Of a stretch of 64,000 bases of DNA, positions 1 through 10,173 are shown piece by piece. The notes under the pieces are model-generated. The model made no database searches. It was not told the origin of the DNA and saw only the letters and a program-made list of their open reading frames with translations. Source of the stretch: Ciborinia camelliae (taxonomy: Eukaryota; Ascomycota; Leotiomycetes; Helotiales; Sclerotiniaceae); the NCBI GenBank assembly GCA_025890175.1, contig JANPYM010000010.1, positions 1,704,427 to 1,768,426 of the forward strand, written 5' to 3'. Every line of letters starts with the position of its first letter. Position 1 is the stretch's first letter. Made by a program: the position numbers and the translations under genes.

Positions 1-1261
1 AATACGTGAGGTTATCATCATGCTCAAGACATATGAAGTTTGATATTCCTTAGTAATCATTACTGTCACATGGACGGATACCAACTTGAGAGAGTGCTTG
101 GTCACATGAGATCACAACAAAGTTGTTGTGGGTCATGAAGGATCGCATGTACAGTCAATTGTTCACCAAAGCCGATTCAGTTCGGATATCTGATGTTATT
201 ATTATTGACATCAAATGTTGTGTATACTCCAAATAGGTACTGTAACATGGATGGGGTAACTTCGGAAAGTCTTTTCACCAAATAGGAAGGGTCGATAGAG
301 TTTGGAGTTTAGGTTAGACTTTAGAGTCTGGACAGACTCGGACTGACCCGTTGAGCCCCTTTTCTTGGCCAGGTCACATGATCAACCACGCATCTCATAT
401 CCACTGATCATACCCTTGATGGTCAATCTCCTCAGCATTGGCTCATTTTCGGTAGCTGTGGAGAGTCGAGACAAGCTTTTTTCCAAGCCCTCATCAGAAA
501 ACGGGAAGGTTTGACCACAAAACTTACCATATCATCCAAGACAAGTTGCAATTATTGCTTGGCTTCTATCATCTGTTGATCGTACATCTCACGAGCTTGA
601 TGTCAATATCAAAAGTGGCAAGTTTGAGATGCTGATACTTGATTTTGCGACAGGAAGAGATGAGGAAACTTCCAATGTCTCTGGGAGATGAGGCACATCA
701 ATTAAATGCGATCCAAACAAGGATCACGTACCCACCGCGTAAGCCGTATCCATTATTATTCATTTATTATGAACCAGGCCTTGCAGTACTTCCAGCCAGT
801 GATACCCAAACCTGTCTTGTTCCTTTCCCGGGAGAAACGCTGATGGGTCTACACGATTCTGAAAATAGTGTTTTGAAATCCCCTAGGGTGTGGCTGACAC
901 TCAAGTTCTATTAAAAGGAAGAAGGCAAAGAAGACTTGCCGTGTGCCGTTGGTCAAAATTGGAACGGTGGAGAAAGAGGTTTGTTATTATGGAGCTGATG
1001 GTAAGTGAAGGAGGAAGCATGTCTCCTCTCTTTGAAGTTCTGGAGAGTATTCTTCGTTTCTTTTTGACTTCATGGTAAGAGGGTACCCTTTTTTCCTTTA
1101 ACTTCAGATCGATTCGGCATACTTTATCCTATTCTCTCTTTTTGCCGAATCATTTGCAAATCTGGGGATCGACAGGAACTCCATTTTCTTGAACTTTGAT
1201 TGGTGAAGGGGTATTATATATAATATCTATACTTGAGTTCGAATCACGGAAGAGGAGCAAG
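1..1261. other. Intergenic region upstream of the GH76 gene
   Basis: No open frame in this stretch has recognisable protein character; the frames at 639-914 and 890-1078 look like chance. The last 150 bases probably hold the promoter and 5' leader of the GH76 gene, with a short TATA-like run (tattatatataata) near 1212-1225, about 40 to 50 bases before its ATG. Confidence 0.5.
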
Positions 1262-2873
1262 ATGAGGGTGAGTGGAGGAAAAGTGTTGGCATATACTGCT
1301 GCTATATGCTCAACATGTAGTAGTTTGGTTGGTGCAATTACTATGGATCTAAGCGATGCAGGTACGTTCTATTTATCTACTTTCTCCTGATAGGCCACGA
1401 GCAATATGCTGATAGGATGGCTATCATCAGACAGTATCAAAACCGCCGCGTCCGACGTCGCCTACGACATGATGAAATACTATACTGGAAACCGCACCGG
1501 AGATGTCGCCGGTAACTTACCTGACCCCTATTATTGGTGGGAGGCAGGAGCTATGTTTGGTATAATGGTCGATTATTGGTATTATACGGGGGACACTACC
1601 TATAATGCCGAAGTAAAAGAAGCACTCCTCCATCAAGCCGGTGACGACTACGATTTCATGCCCTTGAATCAAACCAAAACAGAAGGAAATGACGATCAGG
1701 GATTTTGGGGAATGGCTGCCATGACAGCAGCAGAGGCAAATTTTGATAATCCGGACACTGGAACACCTGGTTGGGTAGCAATGGCGCAAGCAGTATTCAA
1801 CGATATGGCATCTCGATGGGATGATACATCATGCGGAGGTGGATTGAGATGGCAGATCTTCACATTTAATTCCGGATACGATTATAAGAACAGTATTGCG
1901 AATGGTTGTTTCTTTAACCTTGGAGCTAGGTTGGCAAGATATACTGGGAATTCATCGTATGCCGATTGGGCCGAGAAGATCTTTGCGTGGGAAGAATCTA
2001 TTGGATTGATCAGCGAAAATTATGACGTATATGATGGTTCAGCCGATACTGATAATTGCAGCTCTATCGATCATATCCAGTGGACCTACAACGCTGGTAT
2101 ATATCTCTTCGGGGCTGCCATGATGTATAATTACGTACGTCTACCTTTTCCTTCCAATATCTTTCAAGCAAGCTATACAGTCTTAACTGAGTCTTCACTG
2201 AGTCTTCACTGAGTCTTCACTGAGTCTTCACTGAGTCTTCACTGAGTCTTCACTGAGTCTTCACTGAGTCTTCACTGAGTCTTAACTGACAAATTCTTAC
2301 CAGACCAATGGATCAGCACTTTGGGAAACCCGAACATCAGGCCTCTTAAACGCCACTGACATCTTCTTCAAAGACAATGTTATGTTTGAAGTAGCATGCG
2401 AAACCACCACAATCGGATGCGATACCGATGAACAAACTTTCAAAGCCTATCTTTCTCGCTGGATGGCGGCAACAACTAAAGTCGCTCCCTTCACCGAACC
2501 CACCATCATGACCTACATCAACACATCCGCCGCAGCCGCAGCCCTACAATGCTCCGGAGGAGCTAGCGGAAGGGTCTGTGGAGAACATTGGACCGCAAAC
2601 AGTACATACGATGGAAAATACGGAGTTGGAGAACAAATGAGCGCCCTAAGTGTTATCCAAGCGACACTCGTCGGAAGCGCGGCAGATCTCGTCACGAACA
2701 ATACTGGTGGAACCAGTGTGGGTAATGCGGCCGGTGGAAGTGGAAGTAGTCAGAAAAGTGATGGAACGGTCGAAACGCCTGTTACCAGTACCGATCGAGC
2801 CGGAGCGGGAGTCTTGACCGCGCTTGTGGTGGCGGGTGTTCTTGGGGGTGTGGGGTTCATGGTTCTAGGTTGA
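1262..2873 (+). CDS. GPI-anchored GH76 protein, Dfg5/Dcw1 type (mannan endo-1,6-alpha-mannosidase family)
   Basis: Exons 1262-1361, 1431-2134 and 2304-2873 give a 457-aa protein, the usual length for yeast Dfg5/Dcw1. An N-terminal hydrophobic signal peptide is followed by a GH76 domain with the family's YYTGN stretch, [11 protein letters not shown], and the acidic pair in NDDQGFWG (Asp121-Asp122), the likely catalytic pair. The end is the expected GPI signal: a Gly/Ser-rich spacer and a hydrophobic tail ([20 protein letters not shown]). Family members sit at the plasma membrane or wall and are thought to process GPI anchors so that wall mannoproteins can be linked to glucan. Intron 1 (GTACGT...CAG) splits an Asp codon. 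Intron 2 (169 bp) is enlarged by an 11-bp tandem repeat. The Asp pair, the Trp-rich motif and the GPI tail make the family call firm; the exact paralogue is not resolved. Confidence 0.93.
2181..2290 (+). repeat. 11-bp minisatellite inside the last GH76 intron
   Basis: Ten head-to-tail 11-mers, exactly 110 bp. The eight inner units read TCTTCACTGAG. The first and last carry an A for the C (TCTTAACTGA), and the final unit ends in AACTGAC, a good fungal branch-point sequence 13 bases before the CAG acceptor. The array therefore occupies most of the intron and supplies its presumed branch site. Confidence 0.95.
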
Positions 2874-3488
2874 GGTGAGGAGGACGGGGGCGAGTGGGGG
2901 ATTGAGAGGGAAAGATGGTTGGGTGTTCATAGGACATAGCATGGTAGTTGGGCGTTTGAGGGTTGTTTTATATATATACCTATATATATGTGCCGGTAAC
3001 TTGTATATTTGGAACGGGGTTTTTTTTATTTTTTTTTAATTTTTTTGGGGTTCTCAGCTATTATTAGTATTTATTGAACACAACTTGTATAGTATATTAT
3101 TCGAACAAAATAAAATAAACCAGAATACATAGGACCTAGGTAGTAGAATAGAATACTTAACGTTTCTATATCTAAATCATCTCTTTCGAATTGGAATCGG
3201 AGTTTTGTATTATTAAGTGGGAAAGGAATGATTTCATTAATGGCTAGCTAAAATAGGTATTTTATACTAATTGATTGAAGGAAATGATTACGTAACAATT
3301 TATTAATCATTCCTGTCTTCACAGTATGTATAACCAAACCTTGCGTTAAAGTTAAACCCGACTTTCTAACTCTTAGATCTCCACTCCACCCCACTCCACC
3401 TACTCCCATTCCACCCCCACCCGCACCACCACCATCCAAAAAAAATCCCACCCCCCCAAAAAAAACCCAAAACCCCCAAAAAAGATCC
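2874..3488. other. Intergenic, 3' flank of the GH76 gene
   Basis: No coding signal. The stretch holds a TATATA-rich 3' region (2968-2990), long T runs near 3020-3050, and a purine/pyrimidine-skewed segment (3375-3485) of CCACC and AAAACCC tracts just before the tRNA gene, whose 3' flank on the minus strand therefore has the T-rich character expected of a pol III terminator. Confidence 0.5.
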
Positions 3489-3608
3489 TGAACAGAGGGG
3501 GATTCGAACCCCCGCGGGCTAAGCCCATGAGAATGCTAATTGGATTTTATCTGAACCAACCAAGCTTTGAGCTTGAGTCACACGCCATAACCACTCGGCC
3601 ATCTGTCC
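3489..3608 (-). tRNA. tL(CAA): tRNA-Leu(CAA) with an approximately 38-nt intron
   Basis: Read on the minus strand, the acceptor stem GGACAGA (3602-3608) pairs with TCTGTTC, with one G-U pair, and discriminator A at 3489. The D-arm region GCCGAGTGGTTATGGC is typical. The T-arm is GGGGG-TTCGAAT-CCCCC. A long variable arm (TGGGC/GCCCG) makes it class II. The anticodon loop CTCAAG places CAA at 3573-3575. An intron of about 38 nt (roughly 3534-3571) lies after position 37, the standard site. The anticodon stem has one T-T mismatch when spliced this way. A serine tRNA was considered because it is also class II, but no serine anticodon fits the loop. Confidence 0.85.
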
Positions 3609-4555
3609 TGCGAAAATCACACGGTGGTGATTTGTTGAGGAAGCCGCGATTATTTAGGTTTATATTACTTATCAGAGCGAGCAGGTACGGTGGGATGTGG
3701 GGGACGATTGGATGGGGTGAAAGAAAATTTTCTTCGTGAAAGGAAAGAGGGTTGGGGGTTGGGTTTGATTGGTTGGATTGGGGTTGTTGATGTGGGGATA
3801 TGGATATGGATTGGTGTGATGCATGAACTTGGAACTGCACGTGTGATTTGATATGGTAGGTACGGTACCTACTAGATTAGGTAGGTATCTCCTATCGCCT
3901 TTGCTCGCAGAATTGTTTGGTTGTTGGCAGATTGAACGCGGGGTGTATATATATATATATAATTTTGAGCGATGGATGGATGGATGGGCCATTGATTACC
4001 TATAGAATCGATTTGGATTGAAGGAATTTTAATTTATAATAAAATCATCTTCCTATCCTTCCTTTTCCTATCTTCCCTGTCCTCCTATCCTCCTGCCCCT
4101 TCCTCTTCTAATAGCCTCCTTCCTACCTTTGTCCTAACTTAACTTTTTTAACCCAAATCGATTTTTGAACTCACTAAATTGGTCCTTGAAAAAACCGAGC
4201 CACACAGATCACAACGATGATGTTGTACCATATCCTTCGGATCTACAGAAAGCTCCCGCTTCCCGATGATCTACTTGCAGATTCCCATCATGCAAGTAGG
4301 TAATACCATCTTTTCAGTCATAATATTTTTATTGGATAACAATCATCAACCCACCGCCATTTTAGCACCCATCGCATAGATGATGTGGTACAGATCAGAT
4401 TGATTTGATTGCATTAACTGCATTGCCAATGCCAATATGTCATGTCATGTCATGTTACCCACATGTTACCTACTGGACAATTTCCCCTGTATCGAATTCC
4501 TCGAGCGCCCTTTTGCACTTTGGTATGTATGCAGGAGGGTTATCCGGGTGGTTAA
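3609..4555. other. Intergenic with simple repeats
   Basis: No gene seen. It contains a GTAGGTACGGTACCTAC palindromic cluster (3857-3890), a (TA)n tract (3944-3961), GATGGATGGATG (3971-3984) and pyrimidine-rich CCT/TCC DNA (4048-4125). Confidence 0.5.
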
Positions 4556-4559
4556 GTTG

Positions 4560-5156
4560 GATAATAGTCGGCGTGGGCTCCTACCTACGTTCCTATGAAG
4601 AGACCCATCAAGAAACAAGCCACGACTCCGTCTTGCAGAGTATACGTGTGGTGTCAGATTGACCTGTTCCTTCTTCGAGATAATTTCTTTGCTCGATTCC
4701 ATCTTGCTCTTCGAGGTGTCTGCCGCACTCTGTTTCTTCTTGCTCTTTCGAGTATCCGAGGGTTCCTTTTTATCTAATAACAAATTGTTACACTCACAGA
4801 ATTTGTCAATTAAACTTTGTCGATCGACTGGTTTGATTGCCCGCTCTCACTCTCAATTCAGCAATGATATCGTCCTTCAATCGATTATCGACGGTTTTCG
4901 ACGGTTTTACTCCGCTCATCTTGTCACAGAGTGTACCGACAAAGGTCATATAATCAGAGTAGTATTCTATGAAGAAGAAAGGAAAGGATTCGTAGAATCC
5001 TTTCTTTTATAGCTAAGAGGTTTAAGGTTCGATCTAGGCACGTGATGCTTGGCATCACGTGCCGTAGAATCGAGTTCTGGTTCCTTACACATCTTGGTGT
5101 CTTGCTCGTCACCTTTATCGTAGGAACGTAGGTAGGAGCCCACGCCGACTATTATC
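4560..5156. mobile_element. TIR element of about 597 bp with 36-bp perfect inverted ends and internal hairpins
   Basis: The 36 bases at 4560-4595, starting GATAATAGTCGGCGTGGG, recur exactly as reverse complement at 5121-5156. Inside are two strong hairpins: 4982-5004 (10-bp stem, 3-nt loop, GAATCCTTTC arm) and 5037-5063 (12-bp stem GGCACGTGATGC, loop TTG). The minus strand has a readable Lys/Ser-rich stretch in two different frames (from an ATG at 4919, then from about 4783) that cannot be joined into one intact frame, so it looks like a decayed ORF. No transposase motif is visible. The structure fits a non-autonomous DNA transposon; the superfamily is unknown and no clear target-site duplication was found. 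Confidence 0.75.
5037..5063. repeat. Hairpin with CACGTG in each arm
   Basis: A perfect 12-bp inverted repeat (GGCACGTGATGC) surrounds the 3-base loop TTG. It lies inside the right half of the 4560-5156 TIR element. CACGTG is the E-box/bHLH core and also occurs in both arms of the neighbouring 5170-5428 element. Confidence 0.85.
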
Positions 5157-5169
5157 TACTTTTTGCTAG

Positions 5170-5428
5170 TGTTGGATAAATCACGTGTCTACGGCACGCA
5201 AGCGCATACAGCGCATGGCGACGGCGCTAACTTGCGCTAGCAAACTTATATAGTTTATCTGTGGTATAGTTTTTAGAGCTTCGAGCCAAATATACTAAAT
5301 ACTATAATACATTTATTCTCTATCGTCTATAGTAATTCCAACAGTTTTAATTGTTTTAATTGTGCGCGGCGCGCCGTCGCCGTGTGCTGCATGCGCTTGC
5401 GTGCCGTAGGCACGTGATTTATCCAACA
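5170..5428. mobile_element. MITE-like element of 259 bp with 58-bp TIRs
   Basis: Left arm 5170-5227 and right arm 5371-5428 are inverted copies over 58 bp with only four mismatches, all transitions. The outer end is TGTTGGATAAATCACGTG; the inner end is the GC-rich GGCGACGGCGC. The 143-bp middle is AT-rich and non-coding. The pattern is that of a miniature inverted-repeat element, and transition-only differences are what RIP produces. It starts 13 bp after the previous TIR element. No clear target-site duplication. Confidence 0.8.
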
Positions 5429-7945
5429 AAAACTACCGTAAAGCTAACTCAGTCGTCTTTCTACAAATAGAATAAAATTTGTATTTTTTTCACAAGTGAA
5501 CATCGAACATACCCATCCATGAATCTAGAATGAAGTATGTATTTTTTTCACAAGTGAAAATCAAACACACCTATGAATCCGGACTCATCTCCGAAGTGCT
5601 TTTGCACCGGCGAGTGTCAAGTGTCACCCGCGCAGACTCGAAGTATGACTTACACAACCTCTCATCGCATCGGTATTTGCCTATCCTTCACTTCAGCCTT
5701 CATTTGTTTCGTCTCATTTGTTTCGTCTCATTTGTTTCGTTTCGTTGAAACTTTGCAACTTGCTTGAAGCAAGCCTCTGATTCGCTTAGATCTTTCTGAC
5801 CCCTTGCCCTTTATCCCTCGGGGAAGAAATGAGTGCGCCTCTGTGCATCTATGCCTCGAGTCCCCTGCGCATTGGGTCCCTGGGTCCCTCCCCTATTAGT
5901 AGGCGAAAAATCATTCTTATGTGGCGTTGTTGTGTTGTGTATTATGTTGTGTATCATGTATTATGACAATGCATTTCAATTTTTGATTTGGGTTTCAGGG
6001 CATGGTTTTGGTGTAAATGACAAGCTACACTCCTTTTGGTATTCTCTTTTTTGATAATGATGGTTGAATATCTAATATTGATATTTAAACGCTTAAGACT
6101 GCTTTACGCGATAGATACTGGCCATCGATGAGAGAGAGAGAGAGAGATCTCTGTGAGATGTATAAAAATATCATTTCGAAGCGCATCTCTTGAAGTAGCA
6201 TTTTAACCTTATTCTTACTTGCATGTATAAGAATTTTAGAAACAAATCATTCTTCTACGCGTCAGACTGTTCTTACCTTACTATTTGTAATATCTTTTAT
6301 GAGGTCAATATCGAGAATGTTAATGATGAAAAAATGACTAATGAAATAACAGAAAATTAACCTTTGAACTATCATTTGTAGTATCTTGTGATATCTTGTG
6401 TAATCAAGATAGACGCATTCTGCAGCAGTAATGTACAATCAATCCAAATCGATGCCCCTAAATCCAAGGGTGTGACTATGTAGGTACCCTACCTCCCAAG
6501 ATTGGTTCGGCTTGTTTCGAGATCACCGAGTTTGTCTGACTTGTATGCATGTATTACTTGGGGCGTTGTTGTGGCTGCATGGACCTATGAACCTATGAAC
6601 CTATGAACAATGGTTCCGAGTAACAACTTCCGAGTTACACTCGAAGGAAAGCAAGCCTCATCCACATCTTTATTCCATATCTTATTTCACACCTTATTTC
6701 ACACCTTGCTCCACATCTTTTTCGCTAGACCATTGTGATCACAGCCTTAGATAGCGCCCTAGATAGTACCCAGGTGGTGATAATGCATGTACGGGCGTCT
6801 GCATATATTTCTCACATTTGAAATCTATCGCATCCATCTATCCGGGCTCGGAGTGTTAATTACAATCTTCATCTTTATTGGAGCTAGTTACATTGTGGGG
6901 AATGAGGGGTTTGCAAGTGTAGGTACCCAGCTTAAACATTCTTCATGTGACAATTTTTGCGAATTATATTTGTTCATAGTGTTTCAACCTTCAATACTGT
7001 TGAACATATTGTATTGTTGTGGTGACTATTAAGCTAGTGTACATAGAACTATTTTATAACAACAAATACGTACCTAGATTGGAAATCATACTATGATGAA
7101 TTGAAGAACCACACAATAGAAAAAGACGTTGAAGCACCAGAATCACTAGTTGTTTAAAGATAAGGATAGGCGTAGACTTCAGACTGCAGAAGGCGTGAGG
7201 ACTGCTGCACGAAGGCCATCTGGATTGAATGCCAAGAGGAGGGATCACCCCCCAGCCTTGTCTCCTCTGGCAGCTTTTCCAGGGTAGATAACCTGATGCC
7301 AAAAACTGAGGTATCACAAGTGTAATACCAGATCAACAGGATCCTCCATGACAGAAATGGGCGAAGCATAAAGCATCAAGCTCCGATTGGCCTCCTGCAG
7401 CCAAGGAATCTGGCACCGTTTTCTATCCGATAGATGACCATCAACAAACTACATACCGTCCACAATCTGCATACCGTCGAATTGTGGTTTTGGCGTTGAG
7501 GAGAAGAAACATATGTTGCTTCTCCTAGACTGCTACATACATGGATTTACTTTCAAGAAGAAATGAGGCAACAGAACAAGCTTTTTCTTTCTGCACATTA
7601 GGTCGGATATGATATGTTTTCCGAACAGAATTTCTACTGATATCTTGCTTCGGAAACATGAACAGGCAGTGCAGTGTATCCACGCTGTTGCGAGCGCATG
7701 CCCGAATCTTCTATAAAATTGAGACGTTCCCACTTCTCAATTCTGTTTTTTTTCCTCCGCTTGTTTCTTCACGGGTACGTTAGACTCGGTCTTTTACTTT
7801 CGGCCTTCGAAGCTCTAGTTTGGCGTCGTGTATTCCTACTACGTACTCTTCCTCTTCACGTACTATTCCTCCCAGCTACATACTTACCCACCTATCCATC
7901 TACAAACCTAGACAGAAATACAAAGTCAATCACTGCAAAATCAAC
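5429..7945. other. Gene-poor intergenic DNA with short direct repeats
   Basis: No convincing coding region on either strand. Notable are a duplicated 45-base stretch (about 5478-5525 and 5535-5580) built around TTTTTTTCACAAGTGAA, three copies of a CATTTGTTTCGTCT unit (5700-5742), a (GA)n run (6129-6146) and three CCTATGAA units (6581-6606). The last 200 bases are pyrimidine- and CA-rich, like a fungal promoter and 5' leader, leading to the ATG at 7946. Confidence 0.5.
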
Positions 7946-8388
7946 ATGTCAAATACTAGCAAGGACTCTAATGTTGCCGTGCATGGCTCTGTCACTTCTG
8001 AGTTAGTTCGAACTCTTCTATTGTCTCTTTTCCCCATCAGCTACATGGTTCTATACAGAAAAGAAACCTTACACTCGTCATAGAGAGCGAGATATTTGTG
8101 ACCTCCTCGCTTCATATTCATCTTTCTCAATTGTTCCATCCATCCTGCTAGCTGTCTTGTCTTTGAATCAAGTGTTTTGAGTGTTCATAATCATGTTTCG
8201 TACCTCTTAATTTACTTCCAGAGTTGTCTTTTTCTTTTTACTACATACCTCTGCTTTCTATATATAGTCTTCTTTTATATCATTACATCTCCATCCGTTT
8301 CTCATACAGCAACTTCTACAATGTATATACATCATACGCTTCACTTCCCAATCCACAACAACCTAACATCTCATCCCTCACCATCTAG
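7946..8388 (+). CDS. Possible small two-exon gene, unknown product
   Basis: This is a weak candidate. An ATG in good context (tcaacATGtc) follows a CA-rich leader. Exon 7946-8001 could splice at GTTAGT (8002) to an acceptor after a pyrimidine-rich tract ending in CATACAG (8309), giving exon 8310-8388 and a 44-aa protein that starts MSNTSKDSNVAVHGSV and ends in LPNPQQPNISSLTI. The intron would be 308 bp, longer than others here. The product resembles nothing I recognise. Without splicing, exon 1 reads on to a 45-codon frame ending at 8083. The evidence for a gene is mainly the leader and splice signals. Confidence 0.2.
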
Positions 8389-8819
8389 CTCAAGCAACAT
8401 CCCCCCTTCACCCTCTTCACCCACATCCACACCCAATCATCTACCATCCTCAGTTCGCCCCTTCACTACCACTACCCCCACCGATCCATCCTCCCTTCAC
8501 ATTTATCGCATACACCTCTACCTTACAAACAACAACCATCCTAACCCTCATCCCCTCATCCAACCATCCACCCCCTCCTCTACCCCCTCCAACCCCTCCC
8601 AACCCACCCTTCTCAACACAATACCCACAGCTCAACAACGAATGCGCACTATATTAGATGAATTCGATATTATATTTCTAGGTCATGATGTTGTTAATAT
8701 TAATGGTAATATTAATGGTACAGGACAGGGAGAATAGAATGATATTTTTCTTCTCGTTATTGTTGGATTGGATTGGGTTGGGTTGGGTTAAAGGGGGGAA
8801 TAATGGATGTGGATCGTGA

Positions 8820-9130
8820 TGGGTTTATTTTATTTTATTTTATTTTATTTTATGCGGATGTGGATATAGGATATGGGATATGGAATGTGAAATGTGGAAT
8901 ATAGGATGTGGGATGTAGAATATGGAATATAGGATGTGGGATATGGGATATAGGATGTGGAATGTGGGATATAGAAGATAGGATGTGGGATATGGGATGT
9001 GGGATGTAGGATGTAGGATGTGGGATGTGGGATATGGGATATGGGATGTGGGATATGGGATATGGGATATGGGATATGGGATGTGGGATATGGGATATGG
9101 GATATGGGATGTGGGATATGGGATATGGTA
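8820..9130. repeat. TTTTA pentamer run and long degenerate GGGATAT/GGGATGT heptamer array
   Basis: A (TTTTA)n tract at about 8825-8853 is followed by more than 250 bases made almost wholly of the heptamer GGGATAT and its G-substituted form GGGATGT (about 8863-9130). Because 7 is not a multiple of 3, all three minus-strand frames translate to similar repetitive HIPHPIS-type peptides; these are not genes. Confidence 0.9.
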
Positions 9131-9507
9131 AAGGGGTTATAATGATATGATGATATGATATGATGAGATGATGAGATGATGATAGAAATAAGATGACAAG
9201 ATGATAAGCAAGCAAGCAAGCGGGGAACTTATAGCTCCCCATTCACAATCACATTCACATTAACGTTCACGTTCACGTTCACTAACAAGAATGATATGAG
9301 ATGATATGATATGAGATGAAACATTCCATCCATCCATTTCAATCAAAGTTCAAAAATTCAAAAATTCAAAAATCTAAGAAAATTTCTCATTTCTTCCTTT
9401 TCTTTCTTTTTTTTTCTTTACTATCACCATCCCCATCCCCATCCCTCCTCAGGAGGTACCTACCCACCTACCTACCAACCTACCAACCCAGAAATCTCCC
9501 GAAATCT

Positions 9508-10128
9508 TCAAACCAACCACCCCGCAATCGGCGGATAAATCTGTTCCTCCCAGACTCTTCCGCCACTATTAGCACCCGCACTCGCATCCGCACCCGCACC
9601 CGCACTAGCACTCGCACTCCCAAATACCGATCCAAATCCAAATACAGATCCCCAGCCCAACCCATGACTCTCGCAGGGCTCTCCCAGCACCCTCCCCTCT
9701 ACGCTCGCCACCCTCCCCACCCTCCCCACCTTCCCCAGCCTCCCCACCCTCGCCCTCTCAATCCCCTTCAAAATCCCCATCCTCTCTCGATCATCCCCCC
9801 TACTAGCCGCGATACGCGATTCGATCGAGATCGAGACCGAGAGCGGTGTATCAATTTTCATTTTCGATTTCGATTTCCCTCCAACACCCCCTCCAGCTAT
9901 CCCACCACCACCACCAAAACCAAACCCAGCAGCCCCACCAACAGCAGGAAGAAAGAGACCCGGCGACGTATCAATCGCCGCCTGATGATGATAGAGGGAT
10001 TTGCGCAACCCCATGCCCATCATAGGCATCATAGACATAAGATGAAGAAGAGAGGGAGAATGATGATGATGATGATGAGCGCGAAGGAGATGGCGCGTGA
10101 TAACGGGGAGGGCTTCGGGGAGTGGCAT
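9508..10128 (-). CDS. Hypothetical Gly/Ala-rich low-complexity ORF
   Basis: A 206-codon frame beginning with an ATG at 10128. It runs from MPLPEALPVITRHLL through a His tract and a Met-rich stretch to Gly- and Ala-rich low-complexity sequence with one ordinary segment (KIDTPLSVSISIESRI). The DNA is more GC-rich than its surroundings. No domain is recognised, and the opposite strand also has a long frame (9316-10173) of Pro/Thr/Arg-rich low complexity. Either, or neither, may be expressed. The composition can be explained by simple repeats (GATGAT, CCTCCCCAC, CACTCGC). Confidence 0.2.
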   Translation of the reverse strand: MPLPEALPVITRHLLRAHHHHHHSPSLLHLMSMMPMMGMGLRKSLYHHQAAIDTSPGLFLPAVGGAAGFGFGGGGGIAGGGVGGKSKSKMKIDTPLSVSISIESRIAASRGDDRERMGILKGIERARVGRLGKVGRVGRVASVEGRVLGEPCESHGLGWGSVFGFGSVFGSASASAGAGADASAGANSGGRVWEEQIYPPIAGWLV

Positions 10129-10173
10129 TTTTGTGTTTGGTTATCTTGTCTGATTGTATCTGATTGTATCTGA

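Noticed and set aside
8177..8737. 186-codon plus-strand frame
   Set aside because: Mostly Ser/Pro/Thr runs derived from pyrimidine-rich DNA; starts within a stretch better explained as intron or intergenic.
8845..9242. Two minus-strand frames of HIPHPIS-type repeats
   Set aside because: They are translations of the GGGATAT/GGGATGT heptamer array in shifted frames.
9316..10173. 285-codon plus-strand frame
   Set aside because: Composed of Ser/Pro/Thr/Arg-rich low complexity from simple repeats, overlapped by an equally open minus-strand frame; no domain or splice evidence.
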